This document shows positions 26,401 through 37,581 of a stretch of 60,000 nt of DNA, in pieces. A model generated the notes under the pieces. It saw nothing but the letters and a program-made list of their open reading frames with translations, did not search any database and was not told the DNA's origin. The DNA comes from Membranipora membranacea (taxonomy: Eukaryota > Bryozoa > Gymnolaemata > Cheilostomatida > Membraniporidae). Every line of letters begins with the position of its first letter. Position 1 is the stretch's first letter. The translations under genes were made by a program, and so were the position numbers. The stretch is taken from the NCBI GenBank assembly GCA_914767715.1, contig OU612073.1, forward strand, positions 4,342,001 to 4,402,000, read 5' to 3'.

Positions 26401-28549
26401 ATCACCTGCCCAGCATATCAATGTCGAATATTAGTTCGTGACAGCACTGTACTGGACTTGGTCACTGACCCAGATGTACGGCTACGCTATCAGCACCTCA
26501 TCACTAACAGTTTTGTCTCCTGCAACAAGAAGTTAAGATGGTGCCCGGCGGCTGGTTGTAACAAAGTGGTCAAGGTATGTACTCTTTAAGGTATTCCTGC
26601 AGGTTATATATCTTTGATTTAGACAATGTCTATTGAAAACCTGTGATTCTACTTTGAGGTAACCGATGATATTACACTGTTTGTTGCAGGCAGATGAGTT
26701 GGTAAGACAGGTCACCTGTACTTGTGGAGAGAAGTTCTGTTTTCAGTGTGGTGACAGGTGGCATAATCCGATCCGCTGTGATTGGATGAAGGGCTGGACT
26801 GTTAAATGCTCGATGGACAGCTCAACTACATCATGGATTGCGTCAAACACCAAGGTTGGTAATTTCTCATCGCTGCATTCAAATCAAAAGCCTATGTTTA
26901 TTAATTTTACTATTAGCCTGTCTTGACAAGCTTTGTATGAACACAGCAGACACAAGACACAAGACAGACCACCACATATTGAAGTTGTGTGCTCGCTGCA
27001 TATGAGCAAGTAACTCTCATAAATGACAGCCGTAGTAGTTGTTGACTACAGTTTTGGTCTAACCAGGGAGAATGGGAGGTACCACACCCTCTCGCTTCTA
27101 CTATGAAAATAACCTCTGGTTCCCAGTGTCTGTCTGTCTGATAACTCTCACATCTGATCAATCTTATCCATCTTTGTTAGACATACTCATAAATCTTATT
27201 TATAGGAGTGCCCGAAATGTTCAGCCACAATAGAGAAAGATGGAGGCTGTAATCACATGGTTTGCAGGAATGATAACTGCATGTATGAATTCTGCTGGGT
27301 GTGCCTTGGCTCATGGCAGGATCATGGACAGAATGCATGGTACCATTGTAACAGATATAACGAGAGGTCTTCAAAAGATGCTCGTACAGCGATGGACAAA
27401 TCAAGAGCCAGCATGCTTAGGTCAGTCAGTACTTAGAATATGACAAGATACTAAATTATAAAGTACTTTTTCAATTGATTTTTACAAGACATTTTTTACT
27501 TCTCTATAGCTTATAAAGTCTGATCTAGGTTCAGTTGTGTTATCATTATATCTGTAAGAATCAGCGACCTTTTGTAAAGGAAATTGTCCCTATCACTTTG
27601 TTCAAAATACATACAAAAAATTTGTTACTTCTAATTGTTAACTCAGAATGTATATAGTTCCATCAATGAGTGAGAGATTTGGGAGGTCGCTAGCAGATCT
27701 TGGTCATTGAGTGAGTGAGCAGATAGTGATTTGGGATATTTTTAATTGGAAGAACCCCCCCCCCCCCCACCAGATAATGTGCATAATGTCATGGATACAC
27801 TAACTTGTATTGCTTGCTGTTAGTATCTGTGCTTTTATTTCTATCTCTTCTTTCTTTATCAGGTTTTTACATTACTACAACCGTTACGCTAATCACCAAC
27901 AGAGTATGAAATTTGAGACAGATCTGTATACAAAAGTAAACTCACGTATGAGAGAGATGAGAGAAAGTCAAGGTCAAGTATGGAACGAGGTCAAGTTCCT
28001 TAAATCTGCCTGTGATGTTTTGTGTAGAGCTCGACATCTACTAATGATTACTTACGTGTTTGCTTACTTTGTGGCTCAGAACAACCAAAGTATTATATTT
28101 GAGGACAACCAGAGAGATTTGGAGCTATCTACGGAACACTTATCTGAATACTTGGAAAGAGATACTTTGAAAAATGGTGAGTTTCCAGTAAATATTATCA
28201 ATAAAAATAGGAGGCTGTCAAGAGTATATACAAAATAAATATAATTATGTGATTCTGATACATTCAGTGTTTTAGAGTGCTAAATTACAATATATAACAT
28301 ACTTCTGAGGATTATTGTCTGCCAATAAAAGAGTAAGATGATGTTAGATAGAATATAGCTCATAACAATCTTATACCTTGCTACCAGATGGGTATATCTT
28401 TTTGAATAGTAACTGACAATATGAAGCAGAAGGTGAATGACAAGTGTAACTACTGTGCTCGGAGGTGCGCTGTGCTGGTCGCTCATGTACATGAAGGGTA
28501 TGAGAGCGGCTGGTGGGAGATCTCTTCAGAGAGGAGAAAGACTGTGTAG
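23413..28549 (+). CDS. ARIH1: Ariadne RBR E3 ubiquitin ligase
   Basis: ARIH1/HHARI transfers ubiquitin through a RING-HECT hybrid mechanism and works with neddylated cullin-RING ligases. Eight exons: 23413-23696, 23952-24091, 24918-25112, 26387-26574, 26690-26854, 27206-27420, 27863-28176, 28410-28549; 546 aa (human 557). Seen in order: acidic N-terminus, UBA-like region ([20 protein letters not shown]), RING1 ([21 protein letters not shown]), IBR ([18 protein letters not shown]; also [10 protein letters not shown] and [15 protein letters not shown]), RING2 ([20 protein letters not shown]; catalytic Cys about 339; [10 protein letters not shown]), Ariadne domain ([33 protein letters not shown]), tail [11 protein letters not shown]. 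The C-terminal WEYIED of human is replaced by [12 protein letters not shown]. Start ATG 23413 is the first in frame. Introns hold a SINE-like element, a 141-bp tandem repeat and a MITE relic. Confidence 0.96.
24140..24368 (-). mobile_element. tRNA-derived SINE-like element
   Basis: On the minus strand, 24368 to about 24290 reads like a tRNA head: GCGAGGTAGCTCAGTTGG (A box) and GGGTTCGAATCC (B box). The bases after the B box do not pair with the supposed acceptor stem and the anticodon region does not fold well, so this is a SINE head, not a gene. A non-tRNA body runs to about 24150. It lies in ARIH1 intron 2. The tail end is not defined. Confidence 0.7.
25295..25680. repeat. 141-bp tandem repeat, about 2.7 diverged copies
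   Basis: Copies begin GGTCATGTGAC at 25295, 25436 and 25578. Each continues with GATGATGTCAT, CCCCCAAATCCCAAGT, AATCGCATG and ATCGGCAGCCACTT in copies 1 and 2. Copy 3 diverges after about 60 bp. It lies in ARIH1 intron 3. Confidence 0.85.
25905..25931. repeat. Perfect small palindrome
   Basis: GTCATACAACTT-AAGTTGTATGAC, without a loop, in ARIH1 intron 3. Confidence 0.85.
27640..27775. mobile_element. Diverged copy of the 43849-44093 element
   Basis: It shares AGAATGTRTAGATAGTTCCA-like sequence, CAATGAGTGAGAGATTTG and a TTTTAATTGGAAGAACCCCC end with the element at 43849-44093. The end runs into a C homopolymer. It lies in ARIH1 intron 6. Confidence 0.45.
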
Positions 28550-28651
28550 AGAAACTGGCTGTCAACAATGAAACAAATTAGACAGATATAAAATAATGAA
28601 TTGAGATGCTGATGTTTTCATTTCTTTTATATACTTCTTATAAGCTTCTAC

Positions 28652-28657
28652 AATAAA
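28652..28657 (+). other. Candidate polyadenylation signal of ARIH1
   Basis: AATAAA about 100 bases after the ARIH1 stop and about 190 bases before the next start codon, which leaves very little room for the promoter of the following gene. Confidence 0.5.
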
Positions 28658-28843
28658 TATAATAAGGAAGTGAAAATTGCAGATTCACATTCATTTTTTG
28701 GGATAAAAATCCATTATGTTTTATCCTTGATCATAAAATGCAGGACGATGTTACATTAAGTGGTTTAGGCTGTTGAAACATGACGAGATTTTATAATGAT
28801 TATGCTGCTGTTAATATTTAGTAGCCTGGTCTAGTATCGAGTT

Positions 28844-29213
28844 ATGGACCTTCTAGTATATAATAGTTTTTCTCTGATTACTCTCACATTAGTTCTTGCG
28901 CTAGGATTACACATGAGTCAAGCTTTAAAGAAGACACTAGAAATAGATAGTTATAAAATTCACGCAGATATGAATGATCAAACAGACAGAGATGGATTTT
29001 TATTAGAATGCAGACCAGTTGTTGGGTTCAACCAACCGCAAGGAAACACAGAGGACAATACCGATACGTAAGTGTGTAACTAGCAATAATACTATCAAAT
29101 TTATTGCTTTGATGCTGTCAGTTTGAAAAGCATATTTACTATAATAGTAGCAGCCTGAATTCTGCCAGTAGTAAGTCTGTTAAATCAAGTCAATTGAGGT
29201 AGACCAAGGAGTC

Positions 29214-29298
<85 letters not shown>

Positions 29299-32200
29299 AT
29301 TCTATCACTAACATAAAATAATATGTTGCGAGACGGTAGGTACGAAAAACCGAACACGAACTCACAAGCTACGAACCTTAAAAAACCGAACCTTCAATGT
29401 GTCTGATAACATAATTTCGGCCAATGATGTTCTTTGTAACAAAAAGTCAAAACTTTGATGAACAGTTATCCTCTCTTGCACTTTGGCAAATGGTAGAGGA
29501 CAACTCCAATCCCAGCAGAGAGTTTGGGACATATGAGCAGGGAGAGTGGGAAGGGAGCAGGGAGGGGAGCAGGGAGTTTGTCCCCGACTGAACAAAGAAG
29601 GGGGTTTTGTTCTAGAAGAGACACCAGGCTAGATCATGGCCTGAACGATTTCCAGATTGAGACAGAGGTTCCGGAGAGCTGGGAGCCACCAAGTTCAAAC
29701 TTAGTGATTATTACCATGGTGGTGCGACTGATCCTGGATAATTGAGTGATTATGCACAAATGCACGCAGTGATGCTTTTACTTACTAAATGATGCTTGCA
29801 AATACTCTGTTTATGAGATCATTGCACTGTTTGAGTGATAAGGTGATCCAATCAGATAACATATTATATGCGCATTCAAATAAAGGTAATGGTTCAGAGA
29901 AGAGACTGTTGATGGTGTTTACACGTGTATTCAATGAACTTATTTGTATATTACGGTGCCTGAAAAAGCGGCAAAATGAGAGGCAGAAAAAAAGGCCTGA
30001 GAGAATAGTAATGGCTCAGGTGGATTAATACTGAAGTGTGAGCATTCATGGCTGTGAATACACGTGTGATGGTAGACCATCGGGGACATAAAGCAGTTCC
30101 TATCCAATCGTAGTGGCAATGTACGTTGTTAATGACAGCTAACTATCAAGCCATAACTGTTGCATAACAGCTATCACTAGGATTGTGCTGTGACTTCTGG
30201 TACTGCGTAACTAAAAAAACAGAAAATATCACATTCAAATTCAAAGAGAAGTGTTTGATATCCTATGTCATGATATTATCAGTTAAATCTAAAACTCACT
30301 TTTTGCTCACTGCGCTCTACTCATAACTTTAGGGCAGCATGAGGCAAGCTCCCCGTTTCTTCATTGCCGGTTAATATCATTTGCTTTTTTATGGCTAGAT
30401 GGTGACTGGTGAAGCTCACACCACATTACATTATCAATCATGCTCGACTGGGATAAAATGAATAATACACCAATTGATTTTGGTACATACCTGACCCAAC
30501 TTGCAGCTTAATTACTATGTAGTTGTTTTACACGATGCCGTTTCAGAAGACTAGGATATTATCATTATCAGTTTAGTCCGGGCCACCACAGCTTGAACCT
30601 GACTTCGTTACACAGCTATAGTACAGCATGTTAGTCTGACCATCGGACCAAAATAATTTTGTATTCTGTGGTACGAGTCAGAGAAATCAATAGCTGAGGT
30701 TGTAATGAGGAAGGGCCCGCATGGATATCTACAAACACAAGATTTCTTATGTTAGTTATTACAGAATATGCAGTTAATATATAGTATTTGCACAACCACT
30801 TTCATACTAGTAGGATCATTTCATAGATGATGAAGCCTGATCAAGCTAATGTAAATTTCAGAGAGGCAACACTGATCTGATATCTCTTAGAGTAGCACAA
30901 AATGCTGTATGTAAGACCTAACAGTTAACAGTTATAGTTATATATATAGTAAATAAGCTCAATTTTTTATAGAAGAATTTTAATGTATACTAGCTAGAGG
31001 TCCTACTTTCCCCCCTCATGCTTTGTTTGAAACCAAAGAACAGCCATGAACTTTTAAAACAATATTTCAAGATAGGCCAACACCCATAGTACATACTTGT
31101 TAACTCTGTTGAGAGGTGATGATTCAGGAGGCAGCCTTCTGCTCCTCCTGTGACGAGTCAAGGGGGCTCCAATTTACTAAACTGTGACCATTTCTAATAA
31201 ATAAGTGTGGTGTGTCCTCCATAACAGCCTTCTGTCTGTAGTAGCTCCACATACTTCCATCATTTTCAAACTTGCAGGAATATATATATAGTCAAACCAT
31301 TCCTCTCTCCAATGCAAAAGTTCATTTGGATTCATGATGACTAATTTGACAATGACATCTACTTGGTGTGTACCAAACCAATGAACTCATTGACCAAACT
31401 GTGCCATCTTTCTCTCCATAATTTTTCATCAAGTGACCTTGAGCTAGTGCACCTAGTTAGGATGCAATGAGCTCTATTAAAAGTCAAAGTTTGATGTCTG
31501 TTATATTATTGGTCACTTATCAAAAACATGACATTTCATTGGCTACTGACATTTTAAACTTTGAGCAAATTGATTTAATCCTGAGTTCGGTTTTTAGAGG
31601 GTTCGTAGTTCGTGAGTTCGTGGTTCGGTTTTTCGTACCTACCCGTTGCGAGATAAGGGTGTTCATACTGAAAAGGAGCCAGCACATACAAGGAAAAATA
31701 AGATTAAACACTGGTTAAACATTGGTTAAACTAACGATTGAAAAAGATTGTCATATTGATATCTTTGATTTGCTCTGTGTGTTTATTGAGCTCCGGTTAC
31801 TGTGTGGTATGGAAGTTTGTGATGAAAGATGGATCCAAGAGATTCGTACATATGAATCAGGAACAGGAGATAGAGCATGGTGAATTAGCAGAGGATTTCA
31901 AATGTAGAGTTACTCGACCTTTGATATGTAAGTAACACCACTTCAATTGACCACCAACACTGAGTGTAAAGTAATCGTGAGATTAAGGACAAAACCATTT
32001 ACTAATCCGTCACAAATTTGGATCAATAAGAAGTAAGTTTCATGCAGGTTTTGTGCAGGCTTTGTGCATGTTCTGTGCAGGTTTTGTGCAGGTCTTGTGC
32101 AGGTTTTGTGCATGTTCTGTGCAGGCTTTGTGCAGGTTTTGTGAATGTCCACCCTGACTTCTGTTACAGCACCACTTACTCCTATTGATCCGGAGGGGAT

Positions 32201-35200
32201 TGGTAGAGTTGACTATGACGTACAACTGTTCGGCTGGGATGTTGACTTGACAAATTTTTTTGACAAGGCGTTTGTCTCGTGAGTACCCTACCCTCCTTTT
32301 GCTCCTGTCCTATGACACTATACAGTAACGACTTTTCTACGTTCTAAACAAGCCTACCATCATTGTAAAATATTGGTTTATGGTTTATGTTTGAACGTAC
32401 ACACATTTTTACAGCAAATTCATAACCAGACTTTAGAAGGAGCTATGCCCTATTTGTGTAAAAGCGGACAAATCCTACATGACAGGTTTCAATTTTAAGA
32501 GTTTTAGGACACTGGGGTTTGGATTTATGAATCATCATAGAGAAATATTGCTTCTGTTTTCATTTGCAATTCAATTAGATAATCATTTTGTTAATTAATA
32601 TAATTATAGATATAAATTATACACCTCAGATCATGGAATGATATAATATGCTGATCATCATAACTTTGATCTTTTTTATGAAGCTGTCATCTGTGCTCGA
32701 GATGCTCTTCTAGCTCATCTCATAGTCTGTCACAAATCATAGAAATATGTACACAATCAGATAATCAAGTTGTGCTATCAGAAGAAATAAACGGTGAGCA
32801 ATTCATCCCAATTTGTTAGCTTATTTGTATTATTGCCCCTGGTTTGCAACAGATTGCAACAGATCAAAAGCATGGGAACATGATTTAACTAATATAAAAG
32901 ACAAAGAATATAACATTATACTCATGTGTATGTTTATGTATGGATACAGTCTTTATAACTGATTTGTTTGATATAGAAAAGAAATATCAGCTAAGCATCA
33001 CCGGGTTTCCAGGAATCGCCAAACCTGCAGATGTTGGTAGCTGTAAAGGAGAATGTTATCCACCTAAGGTCAACCTGAGCTGTAAGGTAACTGCTTTCGT
33101 TGTCAGCTTTAAGAAAACTACAGGGCAGGCAAAAGGAATAATTGATCGCTAACATTGAAATCCATATCTGGAATAACATGATTAGCTTCATTTTGCCAAA
33201 CAAACAAACAAAAATAGCCTATAGGAGTTTAATTTAGCTAGAGTTTAATTTCGCTATCTGGACCTGGTACTAAATTTTGCTAGTACTTAATTTCACTAGT
33301 AGGCTTACTAGTGAAAATTAAAAAAAATTGCTCAAGCTGGGATTCAAACCCAGGACATAACCATCAAACTGATTGCAAGGCAGACACTTAGACCACTACA
33401 CCACACAGCCTTGCATGTTTAGGTAAGGTGTATTCCTGTATAATTGTACAGTGTTTATGTAACTATGGTGAGTGAGTTTAATTTAAGATACACTAAATTT
33501 CGCTACTTAGGCAAAAACGCGAAAAGCGAATCCTAAATGCCGCGAAAACTAAACTCCTATAGGGTAGCCAGTCCCTAGTAGCATTTCTAGAAATGCCCAA
33601 AATCATTAACGCTGAAGGTATTTTATTACCGCTCGCAGTTTTGTAAACAAGACACTTTCCCAGGCTACAGTCTGCATGCTAGACGGGACAGCCAATAAGA
33701 TCACTGTCAGATCAGCTCCTGTGTTGAGTGTTTTAATTGGATAGGGTTAAGCTAATATTTTCATTCTATGAGAAGAATTTGGCAGTCTGTTATTTGCTAC
33801 TAGGGGCCATGCGCTTGCAGAATACTAGAATTACCACTTTTTTCCTGTCTAGGAATAGCGGATATTAATTGCTATTATAATTGCTGAATGAGCAAAAAAA
33901 GCAAAGTTGTAGTAATAGCAAGTCCAAAACAGCCAACTCTTTGCTAGCGTGAATAACGAATGTTGTTGGGCTGTTGCTTCATTCAGTAATTGGTGTTGTT
34001 GTTTCAACATATATATCGACAGATACTAAAAATGCACTATTTCCATAGGGCGAAGGCTACTGTCCTAAGAATATTGATCACTATTACGCTGACTGCGCCG
34101 GCGAGGGTCAGAGCTTGAAGAAGTGTACAGGTTTTGGAGCATGGGGTCTGTGGACTGATACTTACCCATCATCTTGTGATACTTACAATTATAACTGTCA
34201 CTCAGGTCTCAGTGAGTTTTTTCTACATACCTCTACAATGCCTCTACCAGCATGCCACCACCGTTTGAGCTGAGTGCTTAAACTAGTTGAATAGTTGTGT
34301 ACTATTATAGGTATTATAAGTAATTACTTTCTGACTATCTGTAATAAAGGTACTCACTTGAAGTGATCCAAGATGTAAATCTGAATACTTTAGAACATTA
34401 TAACAGAAAGAATATTCATACTTCTTGTTGAATGTCAGAAGACATGATCCGTTCCTTTGTCTGGGGTTTATCATCCCATTATCTAATGCTTATATAATGT
34501 AGTATCAATAAAATTATATTATTTTATATATATATCCCATTCCAAGCTCTGTGGTCAACGTACTGCCCAAGCCTATGGATTTTTACCCCCTACCGAGCAA
34601 ACCTTGCCAAGATAGGCTAATAATATCTCATATAATATAACATATATATTTGCTTATAAAATAAATTGAGTTAGTAGTGTGATCAGTTTGCAGATATCGG
34701 TATTGTGAGAAGCCTTATCCTCCATGGCAAAACCAGTCATGCTCAGGTACTGCTGTAGAAGTCAGGCTATGCAGGCAAAAGTGTGCGTTACGTCGCGAAA
34801 CAATCTACCTGATAGCTGGGGGTAAGCGGATCAGAGCTGACAGTTACCGACTGATGTCATAGTTGATAATTAGGTGTTTCAATTATCAGAATTTGTACAA
34901 AATCGACGTAGTATTGTCCCTTTCTCATTTATATTCGCGTTAGATGTCACAAAATTCAAGTTTGGTTTGGAATTGTGCTTTTATTTGACTAATACTACAG
35001 TAGAATTAAATATGGGAATAGTATAAGGGTACATGGTATAGATGATTAAACACATTATACTGAAATTTTATTGAAGTAAGTTGATGAGTTACATGACAAT
35101 AGAATTTGAAAAAACAATTAATATCTGCGTATTCAGCAACTCATCACAAGAGTGGTACATAAATCTCCGTGGATATTTGCATCTTATAAGATATTATTAT

Positions 35201-35466
35201 GTATTGTAATGTTATGTATTGTATTGTTATGTATTGTTTTGTTATGTACTGTATTGTTATGTATTGTATTATTATGTATTGGATTGTTATGTATGGTTAT
35301 GGTTGTTGTTATAGTTGGAATAGCTGTTGTTGTGGTTGGAGCCATAGCAGGATATTGTGTATTAAAAGGAGATGGTTCTGATGATAAAATGGATTTGAGA
35401 CAATCTAAAGATATTCGAAGTACAGCCATAGCACCTGAAGTACAGATTACTCATCAGCTGGCGTAG
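28844..35466 (+). CDS. Type I membrane protein with one thrombospondin type 1 repeat
   Basis: Unrecognised as a whole. Eight exons fit one frame: 28844-29067, 31791-31927, 32170-32278, 32714-32793, 32950-33086, 34049-34211, 34687-34821, 35153-35466; 432 aa. N-terminal signal peptide (hydrophobic SFSLITLTLVLALGLHMSQA). A unique ectodomain follows with sparse Cys (SGYCVVWKFVMKD, FGWDVDLTNFFDK, VGSCKGECYPPKVNLSCK). Then a TSP1-like repeat: GAWGLWTD, SSC, NYNCHSG, YRYCEKPYPP, SCSGTAVEVRLC, the W-W-C-C-RxRxC-PxP-CxG-C layout of the fold. Then a long hydrophobic stretch coded by a minisatellite, and a cytosolic tail rich in charged residues. The exon 6/7 and 7/8 borders are chosen by phase and are less certain. 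Exon 1 lies only 294 bases after ARIH1. Probably a cell-surface adhesion or receptor protein (inference). Confidence 0.75.
29213..29298. repeat. (TTGA)n microsatellite
   Basis: About 21 uninterrupted copies of TTGA just left of the Mutator-like element in intron 1 of the TSP1 gene. Confidence 0.98.
29325..31653. mobile_element. Mutator-like element, non-autonomous, 2311 bp, with 9-bp target duplication
   Basis: Perfect direct repeats GTTGCGAGA at 29325-29333 and 31645-31653 bracket 29334-31644. The ends are inverted repeats: left GGTAGGTACGAAAAACCGAA, right its reverse complement (TTCGGTTTTTCGTACCTACC), with similarity continuing about 60 bp (CACGAACTCAC, TACGAACC, AAAAACCGAAC) and patchily further. 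A 9-bp duplication with long terminal repeats fits Mutator-like elements. Inside are only short frames (for example 29524-29745) and no DDE transposase, so it must be mobilised in trans. It sits in intron 1 of the TSP1-repeat gene. Confidence 0.85.
32041..32142. repeat. 11-bp tandem repeat
   Basis: About nine copies of GCAGGTTTTGT with C/T and G/T changes (GCATGTTCTGT variant). It ends about 27 bases before the 3' splice site of exon 3 of the TSP1-repeat gene (32169), so it may overlap the branch-point region. Confidence 0.85.
33153..33780. mobile_element. Interspersed repeat, copy 1 (interrupted by a MITE)
   Basis: Matches 35623-35900 along its length (CATTGAAATCCATATCTGGA start, GCCAGTCCCTAGTAGCA, AGACGGGACAGCCAAT, GAGAAGAAT end). 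It contains the 348-bp insertion at 33217-33564 that copy 2 lacks. Internal CCCTAGTAG/CTA-GGG complementarity suggests a DNA-transposon relic. It lies in intron 5 of the TSP1 gene. Confidence 0.75.
33217..33564. mobile_element. TA-flanked MITE with internal tRNA-like module
   Basis: Terminal inverted repeats GCCTATAGGAGTTTA (left) and the complement of CCCTATAGGAGTTTA (right), each bordered by TA (33215-33216, 33565-33566). The paralogous sequence at 35681-35700 has a single TA and no insert, so it is a true empty site. On the minus strand 33335-33410 is tRNA-like: TGGTGTAGTGGTCTAAGTG (A box) and GGGTTTGAATCCC (B box). No coding capacity. Confidence 0.85.
34236..34290. mobile_element. Half copy of the 40560-40716 hairpin element
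   Basis: AATGCCTCTACCAGCATGCC, then CCGTTTGAGC and GCTTAAACTAGTTG, match one arm of the hairpin at 40643-40716 with a few changes. It lies in intron 6 of the TSP1 gene. Confidence 0.7.
35197..35305 (+). repeat. Coding 15-bp minisatellite in the membrane segment of the TSP1 protein
   Basis: Copies of about TTATGTATTGTATTG encode repeated LLCIV units (LLCIVLLCIVLLCTVLLCIV), followed by non-repeated MVVVIVGIAVVVVGAIAGYC. Together they form about 50 hydrophobic residues, more than one helix needs. All three forward frames are open here. Confidence 0.85.
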
Positions 35467-35622
35467 GTTTGCCTATTTATGACTATATTTTTGCCAAGTG
35501 CATTGCAAAGTCACAATGTCTACAGTAATGGTAACATTAGTTCCATAGTATCTTAGTAGCACTGATATATATTATATATATATGGATGAGTGGTAAATAT
35601 CTGACCCTGATTAAGCGTATGG

Positions 35623-35900
35623 CATTGAATTCCATATCTGGAATAGCATCATTAGCTTTCTTTTGCAAAACAAAGGGCTTGCAAAAATAGCCAGTCCCTA
35701 GTAGCAATCTAGAAATGCCCTAATCATCGACACTGTATGGGGTATAATTACTGTTTGCAATTTTGTTAACAAGACAATTTCTCAGGCTAATTATTCATGC
35801 TACTAGGGACAGCCAATCAGTTAACAGTCAGATGGGTCCCTGTGTTTAGTGTCCTAACCGTATAACGCTATGATACTATTTCCATTCTAAGAGAAGAATC
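35623..35900. mobile_element. Interspersed repeat, copy 2 (uninterrupted)
   Basis: Same family as 33153-33780. AAAAATAGCCAGTCCCTAGT at 35683-35702 is the intact target of the MITE found in copy 1. Confidence 0.75.
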
Positions 35901-37432
35901 TAATTCAGTGGCGTATGGCTATTTATATATTATCGTTGCTGGACCGAATTTCTCATCTTTGATTTGGTCCAAAAGTTCAGGATCTAGAATAGCTGATAGC
36001 CTACTTGTAAGCTTTTGTCAAGCAGCTTGCCTTAGTTTTTGAAGGTTGTTACTGGGACGTCAAACAATGCGTAATGTAAAAGCTGCCAGATTTGTAGCTT
36101 TATTTAGATCCTGACACAAATCTCCAATAGGTTAGGTTAGGTTTATTATTTCAATCCATGTATCAACAGGCTATAAAATTGGATTGGTACATGAAAATGA
36201 AAAATTTAAACTTTGTTGAAAGCTGATATGTAGTAAGGAAAAAAGCTCTAAACGCTTTGTGTCCTGCACTTTGGTGGGCGATAGATGGTACGTAGGCGAG
36301 AGGATACCTTTGCACAGTTAAAAACAGCACAACTAAAAAGGCCATGCTACGTATTTTAGCACTGATCCATTAATTCATATCAATGTACAAAACGCAACAT
36401 CAGAAACTAATGGAGCCTACAAGAATCCCCAATGATGATAGGATAAACATACATCTGGTGTCTCAGATATAAAATACTCAAACCATAGATATAAAAAGGG
36501 AGTTGTTTTTATATCTATGACTTAAACACATAATTATTCATTGGTTGAAGGAGTTCGATATTGTACATACATAACAGTAATGTAGCCTGGGCAGCCTGTC
36601 GGGGGCGGGTGGGTGCACATCATTGCTATCACATAGCCAGTATTTTTAATTTTTGACATAGCCAATGACTAGCTATCGAAGCTAGGCTAAGCCTATGAAA
36701 AAAAGTCATTTTTAACATAGCCTGGGTGGTCTACAGTTTGGCGTCATGTCAATATAATCTGGGTGGTCTACATCTACAACATGGTGCTACTGCTATGTCA
36801 AAATACCATCAGTGGTCTACAGTAAACCTAGTGTCATCTCCAACAAAGCCTGTGTAGTGTCACACTGAGGAGTTAGAGACCATAGAGTTAAAATATGACG
36901 ACTGATTGTGTCAGCTTAGCATGGTGGCTAGATTTAACACTACTATTCAATATGACCACTCATTGCTGGAAGCTGCAGAGGAGCACTTGTGTCACTGCTT
37001 CAAATTCCCTCGTAGTGACTGTCTTATCAACCAAAAATTAGACTATTAGCTAATCTATTCCTCAATATATGCATAAAAAAATTACGTAGCATGCAATGTC
37101 ACTTGTTAAGTTTGTGAATTTCATTTGCCACCCCAGTGTTCCTTCCTACTTAGCATTTATTGAAAAATTGTGTGCAAAATACGTTGAGCCCTCATCCCCA
37201 AAACTTTGACAATATTTGTTGTTGCAGTGTACGAGCGAGCGTGTACAATTTAAAACAGATACAGTTCCCTACAGGATTATTAAGATCTTGTCACAAAGCT
37301 TTATATTGATGGCATATCTCCACAAATAGCCACGCTATGTAGTTTACCACTGATCCATAAATTCATATGAATGCTTAATAGAATAATTATTTATTACTGA
37401 TTGGTAGTTTTGTTGTGTAAATTGTTTACATG

Positions 37433-37508
37433 GGACTTACATGCCTTTACTTTGCCAATGTACAGTATCAACCACTGGACATTGGCAAAGTAAAGGCATG
37501 TAAGTCCC
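37433..37508. repeat. Palindrome with CTTTACTTTGCCAATG arms
   Basis: GGGACTTACATGCCTTTACT (continuing TTGCCAATGT) pairs with ACATTGGCAAAGTAAAGGCA (continuing TGTAAGTCCC) across a loop containing AGTATCAACCACT. A related palindrome lies at 43970-44037. Confidence 0.85.
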
Positions 37509-37581
37509 AGGGGCCCAGCAATGAATATTTTGGCTGTATGGTTTCCTATTTGAACTAAACTAGATAGCTAGAATGTGGGAT

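Noticed and set aside
33335-33410. Functional tRNA gene on the minus strand
   Set aside because: No acceptor-stem pairing, and it lies inside a TA-flanked MITE.
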